From Alopecurus myosuroides (taxonomy: Eukaryota > Streptophyta > Magnoliopsida > Poales > Poaceae): a DNA stretch of 64,000 nt. The stretch is from contig CM054057.1 of the NCBI GenBank assembly GCA_028641055.1, positions 398,706,541-398,770,540 of the forward strand. Reading direction: 5' to 3'. Below the pieces are notes generated by a model. That model ran no database searches. It was not told the DNA's origin and saw only the letters and a program-made list of their open reading frames with translations. The position numbers were made by a program, and so were the translations under genes. Within the stretch, counting starts at the first letter, position 1, and each line of letters begins with the position of its first letter. Below, piece by piece: positions 54,046 through 64,000 of the stretch.

Positions 54046-55964
54046 TGAATTACGAGCCAACTATGGATCCAGAAACATGGCTAAGCAGTTATGAGATGGC
54101 AATGTCGATTCGCAACGCATCCGAGAATCTCCAAGCCAAGTTCATGTACTTGATGATGTCAGAAGGAGCAGCAAAGTTGTGGTTCACCAATTTGCCGGAA
54201 GGATCGATCAAGTCCTGGGAGGAATTGAAGACCGCGTTTGTCAAGCACTTTCATGGGACGTGCAGAAAATTGTTCACTATTGATGATCTAGAGCGATGCG
54301 TCCAGAAGAAGGGAGAGTCGGCACGCAGTTGGGTGCGCCGGGTTATGGAGATACTTCACTCGTCCACAGATATTCAGCCCAAGGATGCACTACAAGCTAT
54401 GGCAAAAACATGCAAGTATATACCTTTAGTGCAAAAGTTAACTCGCATGAAATCAAGTCGGAATGCGTCGGAGGTTACAATGGGAGAATTGATGGATGCG
54501 TGCAACAAACACTCTGCGACAGATACTACAGAGGAGGAAGTTGATGACAAGAAGGTAAAAGCAAACACAAGTAATAGCGGAAGAACCGGCAATGGATCAG
54601 CACCGGGTAATAACGGAAATAGCCAGAACAAGCGCCCGTTTGAAGGAGGCTCCGAGTTTGTCGCCAACACAGAGGCCGGGTCTTCGAGACCCAGAGCAGA
54701 AGGGAATTTCAATGGAGGTAATCACAATGGAGGAAACTATCAAGGACCACCAAGGCCGGGTAATAACTGGGACATATTCAGAATGGCATGCCCGAAGCAC
54801 AGCAGGAACGGCAGGCCAACTAACCACTCCTTGGAGCAGTGCGCCGACTTACAAAGATGGAAAAATGAGGAAGTGAACAGAGCTATGCGAGGTGCAGGAC
54901 GGGGAGGAGGACCGGGTCCAGGGGGAAACCCGGGCAACGGTCCACCCCCAGCCGGTAACCCGGCGGCTGGAAATCAAAGTAATAACCAAGGGGGGGCAGG
55001 AGGTTTCCAGGCTAACCCCAAACAATTGGGTCAATATCATGTGCATACCACAGGAGGTTCTAACAAGGACAAAAAGATACTGAAGCAAGCGGTCAACTCA
55101 GTTTCGTCGGCTGTCCCGAGATACCTGAGATGGTCAGAACAGGATGTAACATGGAGCAGAAGGGATCACCCAGAAAGAGTAGAACACCCGGGAGTCTTGG
55201 CATTAGTAGTCGCACCACAGGTCAATGGGTATGAGCTGAAAAAGGTTTTGATGGATGGTGGAAGTAGCATCAATATACTGTATTGGGAAACCTTCCTACG
55301 CATGGGCCTCAAGGAGTCCCAGCTACAAAAAAGCTCAACAATTTTTCATGGGATAGTGCCGGGTCATTCAGCGTGCCCCGAGGGAAAAATCGCATTGGAG
55401 GTAGCTTTTGGGGAGTCAAAGGATATGTATCGAGTTGAGTGGCTCACCTTTGAGGTAGTCAAATTGCGCAGTCTTTATCACGCGTTATTCGGAAGGCCGG
55501 CTTATGCCAAATTCATGGCTAGGCCGTGTTACGTGTATCTACAGCTAAAAATCCTGGGTCCCAAGAAGACCATTACCATACATGGAAATCGAGACATAGC
55601 AGCTGAATGCGATGAAGGAGACGCAGCGATGGCCGAGCAAGCCTGTAGAAAAGAAGAACTCAAGCACTATCGGTCTCAAGCAGACCCGGAGGACAGAACC
55701 ACATCAAAAAGGCCGAGTACTGAAGGCGAAAGAGCAAAGTCCAAGGTAGCACAAGATACTAAAATGGTAGCTTTTATCAAGGATGACTCCCCCAAACAAT
55801 CCGCTATAAGAGAAGAAACGGCACGGCCGCTTACAACCAGCCACGTTATGGAAACACCTCACCCGGGTTGGCTATTAAACCCGGTACTCATCATGAAAAA
55901 GTCAAACATGTGGAGAATGTGTATCGGTCACGTCAGCCCGGGACCGGTGCCCAAGAAGAACTAA
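54045..55964 (+). CDS. TAT-2 gag capsid and protease, fused to a deleted RT
   Basis: 639 codons. The capsid-type Gag domain lies at residues about 5-150 (WLSSYEMAM, LWFTNLP, FVKHFHGT). A Gly/Asn/Pro-rich linker with CPKHSR follows. The protease has the active site MDGGSSINILY near residue 403 and FGRPAYAKF near 487. The end reads NPVLIMKKSNMWRMCI, which is the first RT motif, and then stops abruptly. All remaining pol is deleted, joining to 3' sequence that in TAT-1 follows integrase. Confidence 0.83.
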   Translation: MNYEPTMDPETWLSSYEMAMSIRNASENLQAKFMYLMMSEGAAKLWFTNLPEGSIKSWEELKTAFVKHFHGTCRKLFTIDDLERCVQKKGESARSWVRRVMEILHSSTDIQPKDALQAMAKTCKYIPLVQKLTRMKSSRNASEVTMGELMDACNKHSATDTTEEEVDDKKVKANTSNSGRTGNGSAPGNNGNSQNKRPFEGGSEFVANTEAGSSRPRAEGNFNGGNHNGGNYQGPPRPGNNWDIFRMACPKHSRNGRPTNHSLEQCADLQRWKNEEVNRAMRGAGRGGGPGPGGNPGNGPPPAGNPAAGNQSNNQGGAGGFQANPKQLGQYHVHTTGGSNKDKKILKQAVNSVSSAVPRYLRWSEQDVTWSRRDHPERVEHPGVLALVVAPQVNGYELKKVLMDGGSSINILYWETFLRMGLKESQLQKSSTIFHGIVPGHSACPEGKIALEVAFGESKDMYRVEWLTFEVVKLRSLYHALFGRPAYAKFMARPCYVYLQLKILGPKKTITIHGNRDIAAECDEGDAAMAEQACRKEELKHYRSQADPEDRTTSKRPSTEGERAKSKVAQDTKMVAFIKDDSPKQSAIREETARPLTTSHVMETPHPGWLLNPVLIMKKSNMWRMCIGHVSPGPVPKKN

Positions 55965-57022
55965 ACAATGTAACGGGCAGCAGGTTTCAGACGCGCTCTT
56001 TTCCTACCCAGGGTACCTAAGGGGACTGGAAGGTTTTTAATGAGGCGGCCTGCTGATCCAAACTTTCTCGCATCAATAAAGAGATGGTTATCAAGTCCTA
56101 TCTTGTTACAGCCTTTGCTCCGATTACAAGTAAGTAGTATCCATGTGACATCAATACATCAGTATCATCAAGAATGTTGGGTATATATAGGTCTCGGGGG
56201 CTGGTTGCGCAAGTAGCGCAGCCACAAACCCAAAGACCCGGCCTTGATGCCTATAAGTTATAAGGGCCGATTATTCGCAAACGAGTACGGCTGCAATCTT
56301 ATAACTGGACAAAGGAGCCAAACTTTCTTGACTTTTCTTACTTAAGCTCGATGTGACTCGCACTAAAGTGGCATGATTTGCTCGCTTACGATTACAATCA
56401 GCCATGAAGCCCAATGGGACTTGTCTGACCCTGTTTTCGTATAGATGTAACAACATGGTATCCACGTGAAAGCCGGCTTACAGTACAAGATAGTCAAAAG
56501 GGTCATCTAAACCACAAGTTATGCAGAGTACAAGGCTAATAGCTGGAAACTCAACGTTTATCAAGCATAACTTCATTATCTATATGAAACAATTCCGGGT
56601 TTCGGCTTAGCGACAACAAGTTTGTTCTCTTCGAAAAAACCACACACCACAGACTCGGAGATTCGGGCCTTGGGGACTGTGGGTTTCGAAACAGAATCAA
56701 GCTGTTTCATCGCTAAGCTCGAAAGATCCCAACGTCCGAGTCGTGGGGACTTGGGGACTTAAAGAAAAGTCCACCTGTCAAAACCCACGGTACTCGGAAA
56801 TAAAGAAGGAAATAAAAAGAAAGTCGGATATCAAGAATAAGTCCAAAAATAGGCAAGTATCAAGTTCATCAAAAAGGCCTAGAAAGGCACGAGGTGTATC
56901 ACAGAATTAAAGTGCATTACAAGTTGTGACACTAGTATCAAGGGTGCATAGGCGCACCGTCAAAAGAATACTTGTTTTGAGTAAAAACATCAAATGATTG
57001 AAGTATTTTTATGGCGTTGTGC
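55965..57022 (+). other. TAT-2 3' non-coding spacer
   Basis: Matches 62360-63380 of TAT-1 (for example ATGAGGCGGCCTGCTGA at 56040 and 62444). No sense ORF of note. Contains repeated CTTGGGGACT-type words, which recur in this family. Confidence 0.6.
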
Positions 57023-60000
57023 TCATTCGGCTTCCTGCGTAGAGTCCAAATCGTTACCCTTACCTTCCGGGTCTTGCTCCTGGACTTGCTTTATTCCGGA
57101 ATCGTCACCCGGATTCCTTGCGGCAGGACGGACTGGTGGAGGAACAGCTGGTGTAGAGGTGGCTGGCCCTAATAACTCGGCCTCTCTCTTTGTAGTTGCT
57201 TCCCTCTTCCTAGCCGAATCAGCAGCCCATTTCTCCAAAATATCAAAAGGCGGGGGTGCTTCCTCTGTAACAATTTTGCCTTTAGCGTCGTATGAACTCA
57301 TAATCGTGTTCAGATCCATACTATCGGCCAAAGTGGTGGCCGAATGACGCACTGCAGACTGTACGGCCTTGAAGTCCTTGGGTGTAAACTTGGAGCCATC
57401 CGCTTTAAATTCTGGAAACCCGGATATCATCTTTGCCGGGTCAAGCTTTGGAAAGTAAGCCTTAGCCAGGGTAAAGGCCCGGGTTATACCAATCCGGCAT
57501 GACGAGCGTTTCCATATTTCAATCCAGCCGGGCACGGTGGAGCATGCTTTGATGAGATTTTCTTCACCCGGGTATACTTCAGTAGGCCACTTCACGGCGT
57601 CCAATATAAATTTCGTGCCGGCAAAGAACGTCCGGAGCACAGTCTTTAAAGTTTTAGCCTTTGCAAGGGCATCCTCCTCTGGGGCTGCAAGGTTGGCACC
57701 TGCAGTTGAAGCAAAGGAAGGACGTATCAGTGATCCCGAGTATCATACAATAAAGTAAAGGCACGAAGACAGTCGGCAGCAAAAACTTACTAAGCAAGAT
57801 CTGATAGGTATCGGTGACCTGGTCCGATAGTTTCTTCAGTGCGGTTTGAGCAGTATTGCACTTCTTCTGGTATTTAGAAACATCCTTCTTCAAGTTTTCC
57901 ACGTCATCCTCGAGGGCTTCTCTCCGCTTTACCTCGGCAAGAAGAAGTTGTTCGGTCTTGAGCAAAATTTCATCAGACTGGGTAATCTGCGCCTGTAAGT
58001 AGCAAGGAGCACACGTATCAGTCGGATATTATGGCAAGCTGAGTATTGCGTAAAGTACCAAGCACAACTTAAGCAAGTCATGCTCGGAACTTGGGGACTA
58101 GGCATGCACTACGAGATATCAGGTATTATTACCTGGTGCTCTGCGGCCATGCGCTCCAGAATATTGCTCTCTGAAGTCTTCATAGTGAGGAGAGTGTCCA
58201 TCAGTTGATCAAAAGTGCCATTACCCGTATCAGAGTACCCGGGGCCTTGGAAATTCCAAGAAGGAGTCTTCTTCCTAGTGGGAGGCGGCACCCGGGTCAT
58301 TCGAATGTCGGAATCCGATGCTCCTTCTCCTGCACCCAAGGTTGCAGCTCTTTTCTTCTTGCTTACGTGGGAGGCGATCGGATACTCGGCTTCTTGTGTG
58401 CCCGGGTTTATTGGTGACGCTTGTCCTTCGCCGCCAGACTCGGCTGTTGTTTTATCAGCTAGGTTTCCCTTACCCGGGTTATCAGTTGCCATATCCTCTT
58501 GGTCACTGATAACGACAGTGGCCCTATGGATAGTGAGAGTGAGCAATCAGTGTGCAATCAGGAAAGGGTGATGAAGATGCGATAGAACGTCAGAAAAGGA
58601 ACTTTACCCGGGATTCACCGCAAAGTCTGAAGGAAATTCGTTGCCAGACCCGGATGAATCTGAAAAATATCAAGTGAGATTTCGTAAGAGAATGGTTTGG
58701 AAAGATTGTTTCCTCTGACAAAGGATAAGGTAAGTACCGGTGCGCCGATCCGGAGACGACGGAGTACCCGGGTTAAGAGCGTCATCGCCCGGGTAATTCC
58801 GAGTCGCTCTGCGCTTGGTCATAGGCGACTCCTTCAAATACGGCCAGTGGAGTAATGCCAAGTTAGCTCATGTATATCACCAAAGGGAATACGAATCGAA
58901 TACAAGGAGGCGATATGATACCTTGAAGACGACCCCTCGGGGTTTTCTCTTAGATCCGACTTTAATTGTCGGCTCCACTTCGTCTTCATCACTGGCGGAT
59001 TCCACTTTGCCGTCAGTTTCTTCTTCCTCGTCATCCTCCTCTTGTTCTGAATATCATCAAAGATAGTTAGAAAATGAAGGAGTTGCGACGAACTTAAAGG
59101 AACCAAATAAAATCCGGAGAGCACCTTCGTCCGAGTTAACGGCCTCTTCTTGCTCCTCTGGACTCTCGGAGCTAGGAGAAGTGTTGATCTTCCAAAAATC
59201 ATCATCAGCCTGAAATAAAAGTATCAGTACAAAGGTTATCAACTGTATCAAGTGGCAAAAGCAAGGGTAAAGACGTCAAAATTGGATCTTCACCTTGGGG
59301 GCTGGGTTCTCGAGTGTGAAGGGCTCTAATCCGGCTATGTTCCGGATTACCTCAAGTTTTTCTGTCAGAAAACCCTTGATAGTTTTATGGGTGTCACCAG
59401 CCGCGAAGCTGTTGTCAGAGTACCGGAGCGGGTCTGTGGTTTGCCCCAAATACTCGCACAATAACTTTGTGCGGATGGAATTGGGTTGAATCCGGAAGTC
59501 GACCCAAGTTTTCACCAGGTTGAGCCCGATGAGACCTTGGGCCGTGAGAGTGGTGATTTTGGCTAGCAGAGGTTGAATTGCCTCCCTGTCCGAGTCAGGG
59601 GCAAAGGCACTAAATTTCTCAGAGATGTCAAGAAGGCCCTCTGAGTAACCCGGCAGTTTCTTTTGGCCGGGTGGGGAAGTGTCTTGGCAGTAAAAGTACG
59701 AGAGCTGCCAGTGCTTGACGTGGGAGTTAAGGGTAAGGGGTGGCATCAGAGAATTCTTGCGGCGCTGGATAGAAACCCCGCCGCAAGCGAGAAGTGCTCC
59801 GTCACCGCTTTCGCGGCACGGTTTGCACTGGAAAAGCTCAACGAAAAGAGCCAGACTTGGCGGAGTGCACAAGTATGACTCGGAAAGGACGATAAAGTGG
59901 GAGATATTTAACACAGAATTAGGACCTATGTCAAATACACGAAGGCCATAGTGGCTCAGGACGTCGCGGAAGAAGGGGTGACCCGGAGGACGAAAGCCCC

Positions 60001-60223
60001 GAGTCACGTGCTCTACAAAGCATATTACCTCATCCTTTGCCGGTGTAGGCCGGGTCTCCTTACCCGGCACCCTCCACTGGATATCCTCTTGAGGGGGAAG
60101 AATTCCTAGCTCAACCAGTTCTTCTAACTTGGCCTTGGTGACCGTAGATCGCGCCCAGTTGGCGGATATGGAGTTGGTGGTCTTGGCCTTGGTCGGTGTT
60201 TTTTCCTGCTTCTTGGGAGCCAT
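57023..60223 (-). CDS. TAT-2 antisense gene (aORF), about eight exons
   Basis: Start ATG at 60223 (MAPKKQEKTP) and stop at 57023. Open blocks joined by GT...AG introns: about 60223-59294, 59209-59124, 59046-58922, 58831-58738, 58659-58608, 58523-58133, 57992-57791 and 57699-57023 (boundaries within 1-2 nt), roughly 850 codons. Exon 1 contains GHPFFRDVLSHYGLRVFDIG, resembling the 'putative gypsy type transposon' family (Pfam Transposase_28) known from antisense ORFs of TAT elements. Exons 2-3 are very acidic, exon 7 is a likely coiled coil (KRREALEDDVENLKKD) and exon 8 has a conserved KRSSCRIGITRAF block and a Pro-rich tail. The function of such proteins is unknown. No stop was seen inside the blocks. 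Confidence 0.68.
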
Positions 60224-61415
60224 GTGGTTGACCTGCAAAGCACGAGGTAGAAGGATACAAGGAATAAGACACGGAAACTGTGAGCAGGCCGAGTATCGGT
60301 AGATGATATCGAGACATGGAAATTGCATACTATCCGGGTGTCACTCTGCAGAGTGAGGTTCGAATTATCCGGGTATCGAGCATCGTAATAAAAGTTATGG
60401 GGGTCTATGCATTGAAAGAGCTTTTGAGGATGATGAATGGTTGCACAGGCACTTATTGCGAATAAAAAGAACCGGAAAGGGGAGGATTTTCCGGGTGACG
60501 GAGATAAGGGCGGAAACTCTGAGTGGCCCGAGCCGAGATTGGAGATTCCGTTTTTAGATTTGCGGTAAAATTAACAAATGTGGGCGGTAGGAAAACGCAA
60601 TAAAGTCCATACCCCACGTATTGGGTGAGCTAGAATTAATACAAGCGATCTAATTCGGCATGACCGGGAAAGTGACCGGCGGGTTGACCAAGATCTAAAG
60701 TTGAAGAAAATCAAGAAATTGCGGAGGCTAATTGACGGGTATGGGAATCTTACTGGAGGAGATTGAAGTGAAGCTCGACGGAGGCAAATCGCGCAAGATT
60801 GATGCCCCTTTGAGATTCCCGACGGGCCGGTTGGGGGCTTGGCGGTGGATCTTGGCGACGGTGCAGAGTGAGCTGTGGTGGAGCGCAGTCGCCGGCCAAT
60901 AGGCTCCGGAGATGCGCGTGGGATTTCCGTGGCGGCGCTCTGTGAGATTGAGCACGGAGAAAGAAAGGAAGAGGAATGGGGGGAAGTGAGCCGTTGGGGT
61001 TAGGGTTACCCCTACGGGCATATTTATAATGGTTCATGTGGATAAGTTTGGTTCCGCGAGCGGGAACCGGGGATTGCGGAGTAACGGCTATTTGTTTGAA
61101 TTTTACGAAATATGCTTTAAGTGTTGAACGTGATATCTGGGCAGAAATAAGAAGGAGATATTCTTCATAATATCAAGGTCAATTATCGAGTAAAGTGCAG
61201 AATCTTGGCACTTTTATCAGGGTTTAGACCCGGAAAGCTAAGCCGGGTATTTGGAGAAGAGCTGGGTTACCATATGGCCATCGTGGAGTTGGGCCTAGCT
61301 ACTTATCAAAGCATCTTAACCCGGCCTCCATATATTTGTGAGATTGGTATTTTTGCAGGTAATAGCCAGCACTTCAAGGAAGAATCCGTGAAGCCCAAGC
61401 TATTCTGGGGACTAC
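60224..61415 (+). other. TAT-2 region between aORF start and 3' LTR
   Basis: On the minus strand this would hold the aORF promoter and 5' UTR. Minus ORFs at 60728-61037 overlap in two frames and have no motif. The end (CTGGGGACTAC, 61405-61415) is the likely polypurine tract before the LTR. Confidence 0.45.
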
Positions 61416-61890
61416 TGATGGAGGGATAATAACCCGGTAGGCCAACTCCAAGGCGTAATCCGGCCCAAAAGGACTCTGTGCAGGATTCGGCTAAGGATAA
61501 AGAAACTTCCGGAAGGCCCAAGTTTGTAGGCCTAGTAACCCGGAGTGTGGGTTACGGTAAAGGAAGGTTAGGGTTTGTATGCCGTGTCCGGGTAGGATCA
61601 GGGTGAGTCTTGGAGAATAAGCCGGGGGGTACGGGTGCTTTATAAACCGACCCCTAGGTCTAGTTGAGAGATCCAAGAACCCTAGCAATATCGCTTGATA
61701 TCGAGCATCCCGTGTAACCCGAGAGTTGAGCTATTATATTAAGATCGGAGACTCGGCGACTTTGATTGCCGGCTACCAGATCGAGTTGCATCATGTTTTC
61801 CTCTGAGCTAAACCCTCTCCCAAACGCCTGTGTCGTCTTGCCCCAAGATCAGTTACCCCCGGTAACGTCTGCCGTGATTATCCCACGACA
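61416..61890 (+). repeat. TAT-2 3' LTR
   Basis: 475 bp, near-identical to 51887-52361, followed by TSD AAAGG. Confidence 0.95.
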
Positions 61891-62046
61891 AAAGGTGTTT
61901 ACATCACGGGAGAAGCTCGGAAGAACATGGAGAATCTAGTCATCGGCGAGATCTACATCGACTCCGAAGGAGAGAAGATGGTGGACGATTCCGGCTGGGG
62001 ACCAGAGTCGGACCACCGCGAATCCGCATCTATTGTGACAATCGGC
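61891..62046 (+). pseudogene. TAT-1 gag remnant
   Basis: Homologous to 52390-52550 of TAT-2 (ATG at 61927, MENLVIGEIYIDSEGEK). It breaks at about 62046, where integrase sequence begins in another frame. Confidence 0.8.
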
Positions 62047-62338
62047 CATATATCAGCAAGATTTGCGGAGGTATCATAGCCGGCGCGTGAAAACCCGGGT
62101 CTTCCAGGAAGGAGACTTGGTCCTGCGTCTGGTACAGTCAAACGAAGGGAAACACAAGTTATCACCACCATGGGAAGGGCCGTTTATCATAAGCCGGAAT
62201 CTGCACAACGGGTCGTATTACTTGATAGATGCAAGGGAAGAGTCGGCTACAGTTAATGACACCGCTCATACCACTTCGTCTATGCAGGAAAAAGACAGAC
62301 CATGGAACGTGGCCCAGCTACGTCCCTACTATACCTAG
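62047..62338 (+). pseudogene. TAT-1 integrase C-terminal remnant
   Basis: About 95 codons: RRYHSRRVKTRVFQEGDLVL, then the PPWEGPFII motif of the integrase C-terminal domain and WNVAQLRPYYT before the stop at 62338. The catalytic core is absent. Confidence 0.85.
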
Positions 62339-63381
62339 TATAGACTATATTGGCAAGTGGAGTTGCACGATGTAACAGGCAGCAGGTTTTCAGACGCACT
62401 CTTTTCCTATCCAGGGTACCCTTGGGGACTGGATGGGTTTTTAATGAGGCGGCCTGCTGACCTAACTTTCGCATATCAAGTAAAGAGGTTGTTATTCGTA
62501 CGTTCTTCACTCTCCGTATGTTGCGTATATCTATGTCTTGGGGGCTGATTGCTTGAATAAGCACAGTTACAAACTCAATGACCCGGCCTTGATGCCTATG
62601 AGTTATAAGGGCCGATTACTCGCAAACGAGTACGGCTGCAATCTTATAACCGGACAAAGGAGCCAAATTTTCTTGATTTTTCTTACTTAAGCTCGATGTG
62701 ACTCGCACTAAAGTGGCATGATTTGCTCGCTTACGTTTACAATCAGCCATGAAGCCCAATGGGACTTGCCTGACCCTGTTCTCGTATAGATGTAACAACA
62801 TGGTATCCACGCGAAAGCCGGCTTACAGTACAAGATAGTCAAAAGGGTCATCTAAACCACAAGTTATGCAGAGTACAGGGCTAATAGCCGGAAACTCAAC
62901 ATTTATCAAGCATAACTTCAATACCTATGTGAAACGGCTCTGGGTTTGGGCTTAGCATCAAACAGCTTGTTCCCTTGGAAAAACCATACATCCCAGACTC
63001 GGCATTTTGGGTCTCGGGGACTGGGGATTTTGAAAAAAGGAAAAGTTGCTTAGTTGCTAAAACTCAAAAAACCCAAACATCCGAGTCTTGGGGACTTGGG
63101 GACTTAGAGAAAAGTCCGCTTGTCAAAATCCATGAAACTCGAAAACCGAGTCTCACAGAAGGAACCATAAAGAAAGTCGGATATCAAGAATAAACTCAAA
63201 AACCAGATAAATATAAAGTTCATCCAGAGGCCAGAAGAGGCACAAGGTGTATCAAGAACTTAAAGTGCATTACAAATTTCGGTACCAGCATCAATGGTTC
63301 ACAGGAGCATCATCAAGAAACAATTGTTTAAACGGCCTATTGACCGACTGACGCATGTGTCACAGCATTAGGCAGCAGGTA
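62339..63381 (+). other. TAT-1 3' non-coding spacer
   Basis: Similar to 55965-57022 of TAT-2 over most of its length. No supported gene. Confidence 0.6.
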
Positions 63382-64000
63382 TCACTCGGTATTCTGGGTT
63401 GCGGCATCCATCTTCTCCTTGCCCTTGCTATTACTCTTGGTGGCAGCGGCACCCGGATCAGCAGCATTGCCGGCTCGCGCAGGAGGAGGGACGACTGGTG
63501 TGGAAGTGGCAGGCGCAGAGTCGGCTTCAGCCTTCTTTTTTGCAGCTTCCTCCCTCAACTTGGCGGCTTCCTCCTTCCATCGGGCTAGCATATCATACGG
63601 CTTGGGAAGATCCGATTTAATTGCTTCACCATCAGCACCATAGGAAGGGACAATGGAATTGAGCTCCAAGCTGTCAGCAATCACGCTTGCCGAGTAACGG
63701 ACTTCTTTCTGGATGGCCTTGAAATCCTTCGGGGAAAATTTGGACCCATCTCGGTTGAATTCCGGAAACCCGACCATCAGCTTGGCCAGCTCTAGCTTGG
63801 GAAAGTAAGCTTTCGCCAGGGCTAGCCCCCGGGTTACCCCAACCCGGCAGGACGAGCGTTTCCAATGCCAAATCCACTCGGGAATGGTGGAGCAGGCATC
63901 CAGCATCCTCTTCAGGTCGACGTGCCCAACACCCGGCCACCGTAGTTCTTCAAGGATCCATTTGGTTCCGGCACATAGTTGCCGGATGACGCTCTTAATG
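63382..64000 (-). CDS. TAT-1 antisense gene, last exon (partial)
   Basis: The minus frame is open from the window edge to the stop at 63382, about 205 codons. It aligns with exon 8 of the TAT-2 antisense gene: AGTKWIL, CSTIPEWIWHWKRSSCR, LAKAYFPKL, DGSKFSPKDFKAI. Clearly diverged from TAT-2 (roughly 55-60% identity by eye over the core), with an Ala/Lys-rich coiled segment and Pro-rich tail. The rest lies beyond 64000. Confidence 0.72.
   Translation of the reverse strand, partial: IKSVIRQLCAGTKWILEELRWPGVGHVDLKRMLDACSTIPEWIWHWKRSSCRVGVTRGLALAKAYFPKLELAKLMVGFPEFNRDGSKFSPKDFKAIQKEVRYSASVIADSLELNSIVPSYGADGEAIKSDLPKPYDMLARWKEEAAKLREEAAKKKAEADSAPATSTPVVPPPARAGNAADPGAAATKSNSKGKEKMDAATQNTE

Larger units (their letters stand above)
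51887..61890 (+). mobile_element. TAT-2: inner TAT-lineage Ty3/gypsy element with antisense gene
   Basis: 10.0 kb, flanked by AAAGG at 51882-51886 and 61891-61895. LTRs are 475 bp with about six differences by eye, so it is fairly young. Sense genes are gag and protease only; RT, RNase H and integrase are deleted just after the first RT codons. A large antisense gene (57023-60223) fills the 3' half, as in Grande/RIRE2-type TAT elements. Non-autonomous. Confidence 0.93.
51380..64000 (+). mobile_element. TAT-1: outer TAT-lineage Ty3/gypsy element, truncated by the window
   Basis: The 5' LTR (51380-51853), PBS and 33 bp of leader are split from the rest by TAT-2 (51887-61890, TSD AAAGG). After 61891 come the leader, the first ~50 gag codons, then directly the last ~95 codons of integrase (from about 62047), a 3' non-coding region and the antisense gene (from 63382). 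A single large deletion from early gag to late integrase removed most coding capacity. The 3' LTR lies beyond 64000. Confidence 0.88.

Overview
This window is plant nuclear DNA, almost certainly from a grass and plausibly one of the large, repeat-rich Pooideae/Triticeae-type genomes. The evidence is dense nested Ty3/gypsy retrotransposons, Helitrons with the grass-type 3' hairpin (CCCGT...ACGGG followed by CTAG), an Au-like tRNA-derived SINE, a Stowaway-like terminus, and one nuclear gene for a chloroplast antenna protein. Species cannot be fixed from the sequence alone. Only one convincing host gene is present, Lhcb2 (43473-44370, one intron), encoding an LHCII chlorophyll a/b-binding protein. 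Nearly everything else is transposable-element sequence.

Layout. (1) 1-27346: a degenerate Ty3/gypsy element on the + strand (here RLG-A), whose 5' LTR starts outside the window. It is split by two nested elements, each with a perfect 5-bp target-site duplication (TSD): a minus-strand element with unusual His/Asp-rich ORFs and no recognisable pol (RLG-N, 3518-10633, TSD GATAG), and a chromodomain-bearing Tekay-like element with ~3.9-kb LTRs (RLG-B, 12357-25349, TSD CAGTG). (2) 27347-28390: an inverted leader + PBS + LTR fragment of the RLG-A family. (3) 28460-29221: a broken Mutator-like transposase with an intron full of hairpin repeats. (4) 29837-43114: a Helitron cluster. A 2.5-kb Helitron (A) is followed head-to-tail by a second copy (A'), and A' is interrupted by about 8.2 kb of further Helitrons (B, C, D, E, F). 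Those carry a 5'-truncated LINE with a 19-bp TSD and two young tandem repeat arrays. (5) 43115-46300: the Lhcb2 promoter, gene and downstream DNA, then a decayed LTR fragment. (6) 46300-51379: GC-rich and CT-rich unclassified DNA, an exon-like ORF, a SINE and a LINE reverse-transcriptase fragment. (7) 51380-64000: two TAT-lineage Ty3/gypsy elements of the same family, one inserted 33 bp downstream of the other's 5' LTR (TSD AAAGG). Both have lost reverse transcriptase, RNase H and most of integrase. The inner one keeps a long antisense, apparently spliced gene (about 850 codons in eight exons), and the outer one keeps at least the C-terminal part of a diverged homologue.

How it fits together: Lhcb2 is a small gene island. 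The last Helitron end lies about 257 bp upstream of its TATA box, so any upstream control now sits in transposon DNA. No autonomous transposon with a complete set of enzymes is visible. All pol genes carry stops, frameshifts, deletions or lost catalytic residues. Coordinates of element ends come from reading LTR/TSD, PBS/PPT or Helitron termini directly; family and lineage names are inferences from motifs.
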